Shown here one piece after another: positions 54,107 through 64,000 of a DNA stretch of 64,000 bases. This stretch comes from Diospyros lotus (taxonomy: Eukaryota; Streptophyta; Magnoliopsida; Ericales; Ebenaceae): the NCBI RefSeq assembly GCF_014633365.1, contig NC_068344.1, positions 36,578,670 to 36,642,669 of the forward strand. Direction: 5' to 3'. The number at the start of each line of letters is the position of its first letter. Within the stretch, counting starts at the first letter, position 1. The notes beneath the pieces were generated by a model. It searched no databases and was not told the DNA's origin. It saw only the letters and a program-made list of their open reading frames with translations. Both the position numbers and the translations under genes were made by a program.

Positions 54107-54226
54107 TACATAAAAGTGGCTATAGAGTGTAATTAGTTTGTTTGAATAGTTAAAAACGTTTTTTTTCTGTGAAAAGTACAAAAAAGATTTTATACATTTG
54201 ACTTTGGTCAAATATGAATTCATCCC
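54107..54226 (-). repeat. MULE right terminal inverted repeat
   Basis: On the minus strand it starts GGGATGAATTCATATTTG and continues to CAAACAAACTAATTACACTC and TATAGCCACTTTTATG, matching the left end. Confidence 0.8.
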
Positions 54227-54235
54227 AATATAATA

Positions 54236-54772
54236 AGCAGATCAAGTCTTTTATTTGGGTCATGTTGAACTCACACTTGAATCTAAATATCTTTAAATAT
54301 ATGTCATCACTAGACAATTTAAAGGAGAAGCATTTTTATAATTTCTTTCAAGTCAAAATTATATTTTGGTATTGAAAATACTATACCCACAAATAAATTA
54401 AATTGACAAACAACCATCACAAATTAATAAAATTCATAATATTCTATCTAAATTTCATCTATATATATAGATATATATTGCGACATAACCCATTTATTTC
54501 ATTTAACAAAATATCATAATAAGATTAATAACAACAATAGCACCACGTGACATAATTAACTTATATAAAATTAATTTATAAAAACTTAAAATTCTAGCAT
54601 AAAAAATAACATAATATGCTTTAATATAAAAAATATGTAACAAATTAACAATCCATTAATTTTTTTGGAAATGTTATTAGGAAAGTTATGACATTTTAAG
54701 TGGCACTAATTATCTACCAATCTGCTATATTTTTGTTGATGTTCAAATTCAGTCGATCGTGATTCGTAGACC
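54236..54772. other. Intergenic, nothing recognised
   Basis: AT-rich sequence between the MULE and an LTR-like segment. No gene or repeat identified. Confidence 0.45.
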
Positions 54773-55415
54773 TGTAATGAGTAAATAAACCAAAATGCAA
54801 GGAAGAATAACACAATAGAACGGATATGAGAATTTTTACGTGGTTTGGCCAGAACGATACCTACTCCATGACTATACTCTGGGTATTCCGACAGAGTAGC
54901 AGTATGTTATTCTCATTATTCTCTCTCTTTCTTAATGATATTTTTAACCCCTATTTATAATGAGGAGTGTTTACAATTGCATAAAATATAAAAATATAAA
55001 AATTATATAATGGGGGACAAGCTGTCCTTATCATTTGCATAAAATCAAGAATGAGATCCTTATTCACGAGGGATCTAGTTTGCTTTAGATAAAGTGGGTG
55101 GGTTCCTGCCTCTAACTATTTAGCAGCTTTGTTGTCTATGCGAACTGAAGAACTAGACCAACGAGCTAAACGGTTAGGCTAGCGAGCTAGAAGCATTGTT
55201 GGAAGTTCGTTGGATATATCACTAAGAGCTCGTTTGGAAGCCTTGCTAGGAGTTTGTTAGGAGCTCATTTGGTTTCGCAATCTGAGCTCAGATTTCAGTG
55301 ATGTATGAACTTGCCCTGACGAGTTAGGCTGGGCCTACTAGGCTTTAGGTGATTGGGCCTGGTCTTTTGCACTAAGTCTAGGCCATAAGAAGTGGTGCGA
55401 GAAATATGTATAACA
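54773..55415 (-). mobile_element. Probable solo LTR or LTR fragment
   Basis: On the minus strand it would start TGTTATACATATTT and end CTCATTACA, with a promoter-like TATAAATAGGGG near 54950. The ACGTGGTTTGGCCAGAACG stretch near 54839 resembles a common plant LTR segment. No matching target duplication found, so the borders are tentative. Confidence 0.45.
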
Positions 55416-55476
55416 ATTTTATTATATCATTTCAATAAAACTATACAACATATTAATGTAAATAAAACTATGCTAA

Positions 55477-55830
55477 CGTGTGGCCCCGTTAAGATGCATT
55501 TGATGTTGTCTCTTTGGCATAGTTTGGATGGCAAAGGACGAGCTGTGATATGTCGATGTTATTTTAGTAAGTCGCGAGTTCGAACCTTGGCCTCCCCGAG
55601 GCACATGTCACAATTTATTTTCTCCAACAAAATCAAGTGATTGAGCAATGGTCGATGGGGGCCTCGCAAAGGAGAGTCATCCCAAGATGCATTTGATGCA
55701 TTTTTGTTTTATGTGCTAAATACTTTTATTAATTAATAATAAATATATCATATTTTAAAATATTTTATCAATTAATAAAATCATTTCAATACTAAAAATA
55801 AAGTCTATTAAATACACTTTAGCCAGTGTT
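55477..55830. mobile_element. MITE-like element interrupted by a SINE
   Basis: The right part (from AAGATGCATTTGATGC, through TAATAAATATATCATATTTT, to AAATACACTTTAGCC) is similar to 63410-63570, which is uninterrupted. The left end GTTAAGATGCATTTGATG is roughly inverted relative to the right end. The SINE sits just inside the left end. Confidence 0.5.
55506..55683 (+). mobile_element. tRNA-derived SINE, 178 bp
   Basis: Flanked by a perfect 15-bp direct repeat, AAGATGCATTTGATG (55491-55505 and 55684-55698). Box A-like GGCATAGTTTGGATGG near 55515 and box B-like GCGAGTTCGAACC near 55575 give the spacing of an internal RNA polymerase III promoter. No coding capacity. The long duplication is typical of LINE-type target-primed insertion. 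Confidence 0.85.
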
Positions 55831-56527
55831 CGGAGACACTCGCTAGTAAAACCCTTATTCTCGTTAACTTTTAGCCAGACCCATTAATTAATGTAGGCCT
55901 AGATTTAAAATACATTTATTTATAATTATCCATTGCTTATAGTATTAGCTATGTTTTATTCAAAAATGGAAAAACACCTGTCCCAGATTTACTGGCCCAG
56001 TTCTGAGGCCCAGGCCCAGGTCCAATCCACTTTCCTAACAGATTGGGCCAGTGGGTTTTAATTTTTCAAGCTTCAAAGTCTTCGGCCCACTTGTCATTCA
56101 AACTAACATGAGAACAGTAGTGGAATTGAAATGGTTGACAAAACCCAATTTTATTTTTTTTTACTTTTTTTTCCATAGTATTTACTTTTATCACTAGTAT
56201 ATTCTCTCTTTTTTTTGAATAATAAAGTCCAAAAAGTTCGGGTTTTAAAGGGCAATCTATTTATAGAAAAAACAGGCCTTGCTCATTCATGTAACCTACT
56301 ATAACATCACTTATTAAGTTCAGTAATAACACGCATTTTATGATGTACGGAAATATCTTGAGGTGCTATTTCGATATTTTTGAAATGTTTCTTATACCAG
56401 AATACTGAGAAATATTAAAAAAACGTTTTTGGCTTGTTTCAGTAATTTTAAAAATGTTTCAGGGTTATTTCATAATATTAAAAATATCAAAAATATGTTT
56501 TCAATTTGAAAACACATTTCCGTCTAT
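55831..56527. other. Intergenic, nothing recognised
   Basis: AT-rich DNA with a short GC patch near 55985-56100. No gene recognised. Confidence 0.45.
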
Positions 56528-56532
56528 AAAGG

Positions 56533-57482
56533 TGTAATACCCCATGTTTAGATAAGGCTGCCATGTAATTTTAATAAGTTTAGAATACCGAAAAATAGAT
56601 TTTATGGCAATTTCAGGTACCGAATCAACTGCAAGGAATGCCTTGGAGTAGAATTGTCTAAGAAAAATTATATAGTCTCGATGAGCGTATCAAGATAGGA
56701 TTTATGGTATTGAAAGAAATCGGATCGGTAATAGTTTTCAGTACAGCTAAAATACAGTTGCCATTTAGGCTGTAAAACCGAATCGTTGTAGGAGACTCTC
56801 GAAAAATCAACGGAACCCTAAGGGGGCTCCGGTTTTGCGTAACGAACAACCCTTCAGTAGTTTTGGGATGAAACGACAGCTCGATAAGGACACTGGGGCA
56901 AAATCGTCCTTTTTAACTAGGCTTCAAGTTATTAATTTTGTGTTTTCGGTATCGTAATGTTAATTAATTCAGTGTTTGAAGATATTATTGTAATTAGATA
57001 ATTATTCTAATGAATTTAAGATAAAATTTGGGATTAATGCATAATTTATATATATAGATATAAATGGCTGTGGTTAAATGTGCGTGTGAGGCCATCTCTT
57101 GGCCGAGATTTTGCTGCAATCTGGAAGAAAATAATGTCAGCGAGATTTGAGGGATTAAAGCAAGATTTGTGATTAAATGATGTGCGTGGGGCAAGCTTAT
57201 AACAGTGATATATATATATATATTTTATATGTACGTAGCAGAGCAGGCGCCTCTGCAAATTGATGATCAATTAAGCACGCAATCTCCATGCTCTGCAAAC
57301 GTGTGGCTAGCGATTGAGTGATTTTCACGCAAGAAAGTATGGGGTAGTGAGGTGAGGGAGCAGCGGTTCGCCTATAAAATGGGAGCAGATGTGGCCGATT
57401 AAGAGGCAGCAAGAGAGAGAGTTTGAGAGAGAGTTTGGCCGCAAGCTTTGGCCAAGCATGGCCGATAGCAGAGAGAGCTGGA

Positions 57483-57526
<44 letters not shown>

Positions 57527-59237
57527 AGATCAGATCGAGTAAGGGAGAGGGCCGAATTCGGCCATGGCAGCTCTAGCTTGAAGCTCTCAAGCGACTGGTT
57601 GGCGAACGGAGGGCAGCCAGCACTCGAAGCAGCTGCATCAAGGCTCGTTGGTGCCTGAGGCAGCTCGGGAAGCCGCGGCCATGGCAGCCATGGCCGCGAG
57701 CTCCAGTGGGCTAACGCAAGCAGGGGAGGCTGCCGCGGGCAGCGACTGCGGAGGTGGTCGCACGGACAGTGGCGCGCGACGTCGATGTCTACGGCAGTGG
57801 CTGGCCGGGGTGGCGGCGTGCAGCGCAGCTGGGCTAGGCGGCGGCTGGGATGGCTGGTTCGCGCAGCCATGGAGGAAGAAGACGCGCGGAGCAGCAGGAA
57901 GAAGAAGAAGAAGAAGAGAAGGAAGAAGAAGAAGAAGAAGAAAAGAAAGAAGAGGAAATGAAGAAGAGAAGTTGCAGGTGCGTGAAGGGAAGGAGGAAGA
58001 TGAACAGTAAGAAGAAAAGAGAAAGGGAAGGAGGAAGATGAACAGTAAGAAGAAAAGAGAAAGAAAAATAGAAAAGAAAGAAAATGAAGAAAAGAAAAGA
58101 AAATAGAAAAAATGATGAAAAAAATTCTAGAAAATCCTGAAAAATAGGAAACTATGTTTCGGTGATATCCTGGAGATTTCGGTGAGAAAAACGGTTCGGG
58201 CACGCTTTTCGAAAATACAGCACGCATACCGAGGATGTTAAGTTAAGGTGAGTAAAATTTTCTAAAAAATTTCAGAAATTTCAGAATATTATTTTATAAA
58301 TTGTCGTAGTGAAATATTTGAGAAAATATTTTAGAAATATTTAATCTGGATTTATTGAAGAAAAATAGGAAGAAATAGAGAGAAAATTATAGAAAATGCC
58401 AGAAATTATGGAAAAATAGGTTTTAATGTTTATTTAAATAATTATGGTGATTAGGATACGTTGAGGCTGAATTTGAAGAGACTCGCGCAAATTTTGAGGT
58501 TGGCACGCAAATTGAGGCAAAACACGAATATCGAGGTAGCTCGATAAGCTCTAGAAGGTAAGTAGTACTTCCTCGAAAATGTTTTCATCATATTGACATG
58601 CCCTGATATGTATCTATCACGTAGAATGCATAAATGACTATGAAATGCATGAATACACGTTGATATCATTAATCACACGCATATGAGGCCGTAGGGAGTA
58701 CGAACTGGCACCGTTGCCTTACCAAGGGTGCACCCATACACCCCGGCTTCGAAAGATGTGGCCGCTAAAATGGTAGGTAGCATGAGGGGTGCAGTTGACA
58801 CCTACGATGAAAGACATTGCATACACTCATGACATAACATTATGTACCCTTACTTAGATGGTTTATCATCTAACTTGGGTTCGCCCCTGGAACATTCAAC
58901 GTTCCAGTCGGGACTTGCAGAGATGATTCCGAGATTGGTGAGATGTAGTGACGCGAGACGTCGAGAGGCGAGTAAATGTACCATGTTATGTTGTAATATG
59001 AGTAGTTTAAGAATTATGTACATTGTATTTATTGTCAGACGCTTATGAATTAACTTTGTAATCAATGTCATGTCTAGTATGAGTAGGTTCGATTCAGCTT
59101 CCGCTCTGTATTTATTTCTAGTGTAGATATCTCGCACTAGATAAGGTCTTAGGGAATTTCGGGATAATGTAAAGAAAAAAAAAAAATAGACCAAATTTTC
59201 TAAAGCATAACACGCCCTGAAAGAGTGGGCTGTTACA
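56533..59237 (+). mobile_element. Solo LTR, 2705 bp, of a long-LTR gypsy-type element
   Basis: Starts TGTAATACCCCATG, ends GGGCTGTTACA, and is flanked by AAAGG (56528-56532 and 59238-59242). CCTATAAAATGGGAGCAG near 57370 suits an LTR promoter. Downstream are a GA microsatellite (about 57487-57524), a GC-rich Gly/Ala/Arg stretch and a GAAGAA purine tract (about 57890-58110). TGTAAYACCCC starts and multi-kilobase LTRs are usual in some plant gypsy clades such as Tekay/Del. Open frames here (for example 57325-58227, -) are low-complexity and not convincing genes. Confidence 0.8.
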
Positions 59238-59242
59238 AAAGG

Positions 59243-59623
59243 GGTTAGAGTGGGAAATTTTTTTGTCTCTAATCTAATTAAAAATTATACTTATAAAAAA
59301 CTCTTATATGTTTTTATAATTTTTTATATTAAAATTATATTTACAAAAAAGGCTCTTATATTTTTTATTTATACATTTCTTCTATATTTTTGTTTCTTAT
59401 TTTTTTTTTAGATATCATTTTTCTATTTTTATTTTATATTATATATATATTTTCATATAACCTAGCATACATCTTTAGTTTATTTATTTTTTAATTTAAG
59501 ATAAGATAACATGACGATAAATAACAATGAGAGCCAACGATAAAAGCCTCATGAGAAGTGCTAAATAAAAGTTAAAAATATAACTCTATTTAAACTTTTC
59601 ACTCATACCCAAACACATACATC
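59243..59623. other. Intergenic, nothing recognised
   Basis: AT-rich linker between the solo LTR and the next MITE-like repeat. Confidence 0.45.
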
Positions 59624-60330
59624 GAGACTGTGCTTGATATAGGAGAAATTTTAAAATTTCTGAGAATATTAGGTTGGGAATCTGTATTATCATATTTGAT
59701 ATAATTTTTTTATAAAAAGAATTCTGAGAAATAGGATTTTCGAAAATAATTTATAAGTAACTTTTCCACAAAAAGATTTTCATGGGGGTTGGGAATCCAA
59801 GTTTTTTATGGACTTGGGAATGTTTTTAACAAATAAAAAGACTAAAATACCCCTTACTCTTTTATAACCTCATACAAACATATTATATATATGTAATATA
59901 TTTATATTATTTATTATAAAATATTATATATATTAAAATGGATATTCATACAAACATATATATTATGTATATATTATATATATATACACATGCATATATA
60001 TATAATGTATAAAAAAATGATATTTTTTTAACTTTCTAAAGATATTGTGGGTCCCAATATTTTATATAGTAAATTTTTTTTATCATTTTTATATAAAAAA
60101 TTAAATAAGGGTAATTTTGGAAAAAAAATATGAATTTTCAAGAATGTTATATTTAAACCAAATATAGAAAGGCAAGATTCTCATAAAAGAATACTCAATA
60201 TTTTTGAAAATATTTAAATCTAACCAAACATAGAATTGTATAAATCTTGAAAATCAAATATTTTCAAAAACATTCCCAAAAATCATGAATTCTAGAAATT
60301 TAAAAACTTCTCCTGTACCAAACGCCTCTC
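59624..60330. mobile_element. MITE-like element, about 0.7 kb
   Basis: Left end GAGACTGTGCTTGATATAGG then AGAAATTTTAAAATTTCT. The complement of the right end is GAGAGGCGTTTGGTACAGG then AGAAGTTTTTAAATTTCT. Similar inverted motifs recur inside. I could not find a matching target duplication, so the superfamily is open. Confidence 0.55.
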
Positions 60331-61214
60331 AAGAGTGGATGCACGTTTGCCCCTAGCACCTCATTATTAAATTAAAATTTTGTATAAATTTTTTTAATAA
60401 TAATCTAACTCAAAAAAAAATTATAATCCACCCCAAATTTATGATGTATAGTTCTCTATCTTAAAAAAAAAAAAAAATTCAACCTTCCTCTACATAAATT
60501 TTTGGATCCGCTCCTGCACCGCACACACTTAAATTTAAACTTTAATTTCAAAGATTTAAGACAATTAAACAAGATAATGAATGGATCTTGTTAACCAAAA
60601 AATATTTTAAAAGTCACTCGTGATGGTGCGTTAATCAAAAAATAATAATAATAATAATAAATCATTAAACTTGTGGTTTTGCACTAAAAAATTACAAAAC
60701 GCCTCACTTTATATAGTTCAAGAAAAGTAGTCTCAAAAGGATAGCTAAATGATATTAGAGCGAAAAGAATTGAAAGTGAAACTAAAATTCAAACCATGAA
60801 AGTAGTGAAACTGTTTCTTAAGGTCACAACGCTCATCTTTTTAGGTAAAGTTTTATGGGATCCAGTACTTAATTAAGCCACATGGGGGAGGAGAAGAAGA
60901 AGGGGAAATGATAATTGAATTAAGTCGAAAAAGCTACTTTTTGTGGCTCTACTTTGACAGAGCATCTGCATCTGCATATGCATATGCATGCAAGATGTTA
61001 ACCCTACAAGACTTGTCATGATCTTCCCAGGTACCTTCAAGCTCCTTCTAGCAGCTTTAATGGAAGCTCAAAGATATATAAAGAAGACGAAGAATATTGG
61101 GAGGATGTCCGTATCTATCTATATATATATATATGTATGTATTTATATGTATAGTTCTTCTCAGTTGGCAGTGCTAAAGATGAAAGCAACTTCACAGAAG
61201 AATTAGATTACTGC

Positions 61215-61306
61215 AGTTTACCGCGTGAATCCGTGCAAGAATTCACGAGATTTGTTCTTTTTCTATAATATTAACAATAGCACTCTAGTTTACCGCGTGA
61301 ATCCGT
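61215..61306. repeat. 20-bp direct repeat, 72 bp apart
   Basis: AGTTTACCGCGTGAATCCGT occurs at 61215-61234 and 61287-61306 with no mismatch. Confidence 0.85.
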
Positions 61307-61404
61307 CTATTCTATCTCGTTTTAACATTTAAATACTTCTATATAATTGGATACACCTTATTTTTAAACAACGTGCATTTATGTTGCTCTCAAGTTATTA
61401 GTCA

Positions 61405-61510
61405 AGTGGATAATTCATAATAAATTGAGATTTACATCAGTAGGTCATGAGTTCGATTCTTTATTCTGTGCGATGAGTCAAATCCTTTAAATACGATTTA
61501 TCTCCTTTAT
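61405..61510 (+). mobile_element. Possible SINE relic
   Basis: TAGTCAAGTGGATAA (box A-like) followed by GGTCATGAGTTCGATTCT (box B-like) about 30 bases later. No tail or flanking duplication found. Confidence 0.3.
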
Positions 61511-62667
61511 CGACATTGATGGCACCAACCACGGGAAATCGCACAATAACGATAATCCCAAAATGCATTTATGTTTGTTTACAAATGATTCCGAGGCTGT
61601 TTGGGCAATTCTCAAGCTCAAATGTCTTAAATTAACTCTTTTTGTAAGAAAGAATAGAAGGGTTTAGTCTTTCATTTTGCAATGGATGTCAAGTTAAGTC
61701 ATTATGTCCTAAAATAGTGCAGCAGTAATGCAACAAATATGTAATAAGTGTTGTACTTGAACTCTTGGATACTGTATTAGTTAGTGTGGTCAAAATGACT
61801 TCAGATATAGGAAAATGTTATTGATATACATTTGTGTACATTTTAGGCTATATAAAGATGTACTAATGATAAAAAGTCTCTCATAAAACACATAGAGGCG
61901 CGTGAGACGCATGTAAGATGGGGTATTTTGGTCATAATTATCCTTTATGTAGCTCAAGATGTATAAAAAATAATATATATCTAATATGATTCTCAGATAT
62001 ATAGATAAACTATTAGTTAATGGGGTCAAAATGGGACCATCTAAAGGATAAATGTAATTCTCCGAATGGGCCAGGTGGGCTAATTATGGGCATAACCTTC
62101 TATTGTTGTGTGCTTTGGTGCTACTTTGGGTTGTTTAGTGTCAGGTTTTAAAAATAAGTCAAACTTTTTAAGTTTTTCTGAGTTTGGGACCCAATATCAT
62201 GTTTTGAATATCCTAAACTTTTCTAATGTATTATTGTCACTCATATAAGGCACTTAAAAGATTATTTTTGGACACGAAACGAATATATGTAGAAAAAATA
62301 AAATTTGAAAAACTATCACATCAAAGAATAATTTGAATTTAAAAAAGATGACCAATCAATTGACAGTCGACTACTCTACACTGAGGTATTGAAAAACAAT
62401 AAGAGATTTAAATCTCATAAAGTTCAACTTCGATTCTCCCGGGACCATTTATCTGTGACCAAAGATTTTTTATTCGAACTATTTTTTTTCTTTTATTTCC
62501 TTAATAGAAATTGATTAAACCCATAATAATAAAGGGCACACGAGACGGCATTGCGTAGCTTTTTCTTGACGGCGACCCGTCTCTCTATAAAGCCGCTTTT
62601 TGCCGGGCAGCCGCTGCTCACCGGCGATTGAGAATCGGATTCCGTGTTAAAGTTTGGAGCTTTTAAT

Positions 62668-63236
62668 TAGGGGTGTCAATTTGGGTTAGCGTGTCATTGT
62701 CGTGTCGTGTTGGGATACACATATAATACGTTTCAGGTTAAGTCAAACACGATTCGTTTAATAATCGTGTCAAATTTCTTAGACCCAAACACGACACGTT
62801 TATTAAACATGTAACACAACACGACCCGTTTAACCGGTTTAACTAAATGTGTTGTGTCGTGTCGTGTCGTGTCGTATCACCTATTTAACCCGTTTAATTT
62901 AAACGGATCGTGTTGTATCACCTGTTAAACGTGTTATTTAGTTTTAAACGTGTTATTTCGTATATAATCGTGTTAATGTGTTCAGATCAACCCACTAACC
63001 CTTTTAATTAAATATGTCATTTCGTATATAATCGTGTTAACGTGTTCAGATCAACCCGTTAACACGTTTAATTAAACGTGTCATTTCGTGTCTATATAGA
63101 TTAGACGGTTTGACCCTCCTAGGACACGAAAATAATCGTGTCATGACCCGAACCCAATTAACCCCAACCCTAACCCACTTAATTTCGTGTCATGTCGTAT
63201 CGTGTAATCGATTCATGTCCAAAATTGCCGGCCCTA
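62668..63236. mobile_element. hAT-type MITE, 569 bp, with 8-bp target duplication
   Basis: Starts TAGGGGTGTCAAT and the complement of its end reads TAGGGCCGGCAAT. CTTTTAAT flanks it on both sides (62660-62667 and 63237-63244), the duplication size of hAT elements. The interior is built of CGTGT/ACACG words (for example GTGTCGTGTCGTGTCGT) in both orientations. No open frame. Confidence 0.88.
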
Positions 63237-63409
63237 CTTTTAATGATTGTTCGATGATTCAAATTAATAGCTCTTCCACTTCACTCTTTTCATTCTTAAT
63301 TAAAAAAATTAGTTGCTAATAAGGTTTTATATTGATATATATTAATAAATAAATATATTTTATTTTTAATACTTAAATAATTCTATTAATTGATTAAGAG
63401 TTTTGCTAT

Positions 63410-63570
63410 CAAGTGCACTAAAAGATGCATTTAATTCATGTGTTTTGAGCATCTTAACGTCTTTATTAATTGATAATAAATATATCGTATTTTAAAATAT
63501 TTTAACGGTGAATAAAAATAGTCAAATGCTTAAAATCAAATAAGTTTAATGTACCTTAACAAGTGTTTAA
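63410..63570. mobile_element. MITE-like element, uninterrupted relative of 55477-55830
   Basis: AAGTGCACTAAAAGATGCAT on the left and TTAATGTACCTTAACAAGTG on the right, with the shared interior TTAATTGATAATAAATATAT. Serves as the unoccupied version of the SINE target. Confidence 0.45.
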
Positions 63571-63848
63571 CTTAAACCCATTGACTAAATATTTCAAAAA
63601 GGGAAGACATAAAAATACCCTTATACTTTATTAAAAGTGTTCCCGTGACGCATCGAATTTTTAAAACATTTCATTATAAATACTTTTACTTTAAAAAAAT
63701 AAAATTATTACACACCTATTAGACAATAATTAGGGATAGTTTGTAAGTATAAAATGCACGAGCAAAAATCTCATAGACCAAATAAGAGGGTGCCATGTGT
63801 GACGTGAAAGAAGGTGTTTAATAATTTTATTTTTGGAGGTAGAGGAGT

Positions 63849-64000
63849 TGTAACACCCCGCTCTCACCTACGGGTGTTACTCACGAATAGCCAGCTTACT
63901 ATTCACGCGCTAGGGCAAAGATGAAGAGACGACAACGTTTCAACGAGAAACGACCTAGGTAGGAATTAGGCTTTGCCCTCTCTTTGCTTCACTCAAGGGT
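63849..64000. mobile_element. Possible start of an LTR at the window edge
   Basis: TGTAACACCCCGCTCTCACC resembles the start of long plant gypsy LTRs and is followed by a small inverted repeat (GTAACACCCCG/CGGGTGTTAC). The window ends before it can be tested. Confidence 0.35.

Larger units (their letters stand above)
43095..54226. mobile_element. 11.1-kb Mutator-like element (MULE) with convergent transposase and Ulp1-type protease genes
   Basis: Flanked by a perfect 9-bp direct repeat, AATATAATA (43086-43094 and 54227-54235), the duplication size of Mutator elements. The ends are imperfect inverted repeats of about 100-120 bp; both include TTCAAACAAACTAATTACA followed by TATAG[TC]CACTTT. Inside, in order: a palindrome-rich subterminal region, a DUF1985/Ulp1 gene (+), a five-copy repeat array, a MULE transposase gene (-) and a right subterminal hairpin. 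Convergent genes around a repetitive middle recall the layout of maize MuDR. The second gene type recalls Kaonashi-like (Ulp1-carrying) MULEs of plants. Confidence 0.92.
60331..62667. other. Intergenic with minor repeats
   Basis: Holds a 20-bp direct repeat at 61215 and 61287, a possible SINE relic at about 61405-61510, and a CT/GC-rich patch at 62570-62640. No coding gene supported. Confidence 0.4.

Noticed and set aside
57325..58227. 300-residue minus-strand frame with Phe/Ser/Leu runs
   Set aside because: Low-complexity product of GA and GAAGAA tracts inside a solo LTR.

Overview
The window looks like nuclear DNA from a flowering plant, most likely a eudicot. Genes have GT-AG introns. Intergenic DNA is very AT-rich and full of plant transposons: Ty3/gypsy, a 5S-derived Cassandra TRIM, a Mutator-like element, hAT-like and Tourist-like MITEs, and a tRNA-derived SINE. 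From memory, GLYR/3-hydroxyisobutyrate dehydrogenase-like, hexokinase 1 and an ADP1/DTX51-type MATE gene are also neighbours in Arabidopsis (At4g29120, At4g29130, At4g29140), so about 6-37 kb appears to be a conserved but expanded block.

Layout. 0.9-1.5 kb: single-exon TIM17 (+). 2.67-14.68 kb: a tandem duplication. Each unit carries an intronless NADP-type beta-hydroxyacid dehydrogenase gene (+), and a 3'-truncated gypsy element (-) lies exactly between the units. Unit 1 also holds a 590-bp solo LTR and a 418-bp MITE that unit 2 lacks. A 10-bp deletion in gene copy 1 has cut its transit peptide off into a separate 28-codon ORF. 15.2-21.0 kb: nine-exon hexokinase (-), 496 aa. 24.0-26.25 kb: three-exon gene (-) for an unrecognised 88-aa protein. 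26-36 kb: gene-poor, with a complete Cassandra TRIM at 29.4-30.1 kb. 35.9-37.5 kb: intronless MATE transporter (+).

43.1-54.2 kb is an 11.1-kb Mutator-like element with terminal inverted repeats and a perfect 9-bp target duplication. It carries two convergent genes: an open MULE transposase (-), and a DUF1985/Ulp1-type cysteine protease gene (+) that has three in-frame stops and a duplicated exon. Between them is an array of five 410-460 bp repeats. A nine-base palindromic half-site (AAGCCCGAT/ATCGGGCTT) recurs in both subterminal regions and throughout this array. This element is the strongest candidate for an under-described system.

54.2-64 kb has no host gene that I can support. It contains a SINE nested in a MITE, a 2.7-kb solo LTR with a 5-bp target duplication, a MITE-like element, an hAT-type MITE with an 8-bp duplication, and a possible LTR start at the window edge. 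Exon models are my own reading of splice sites and phase; there are no transcript data.
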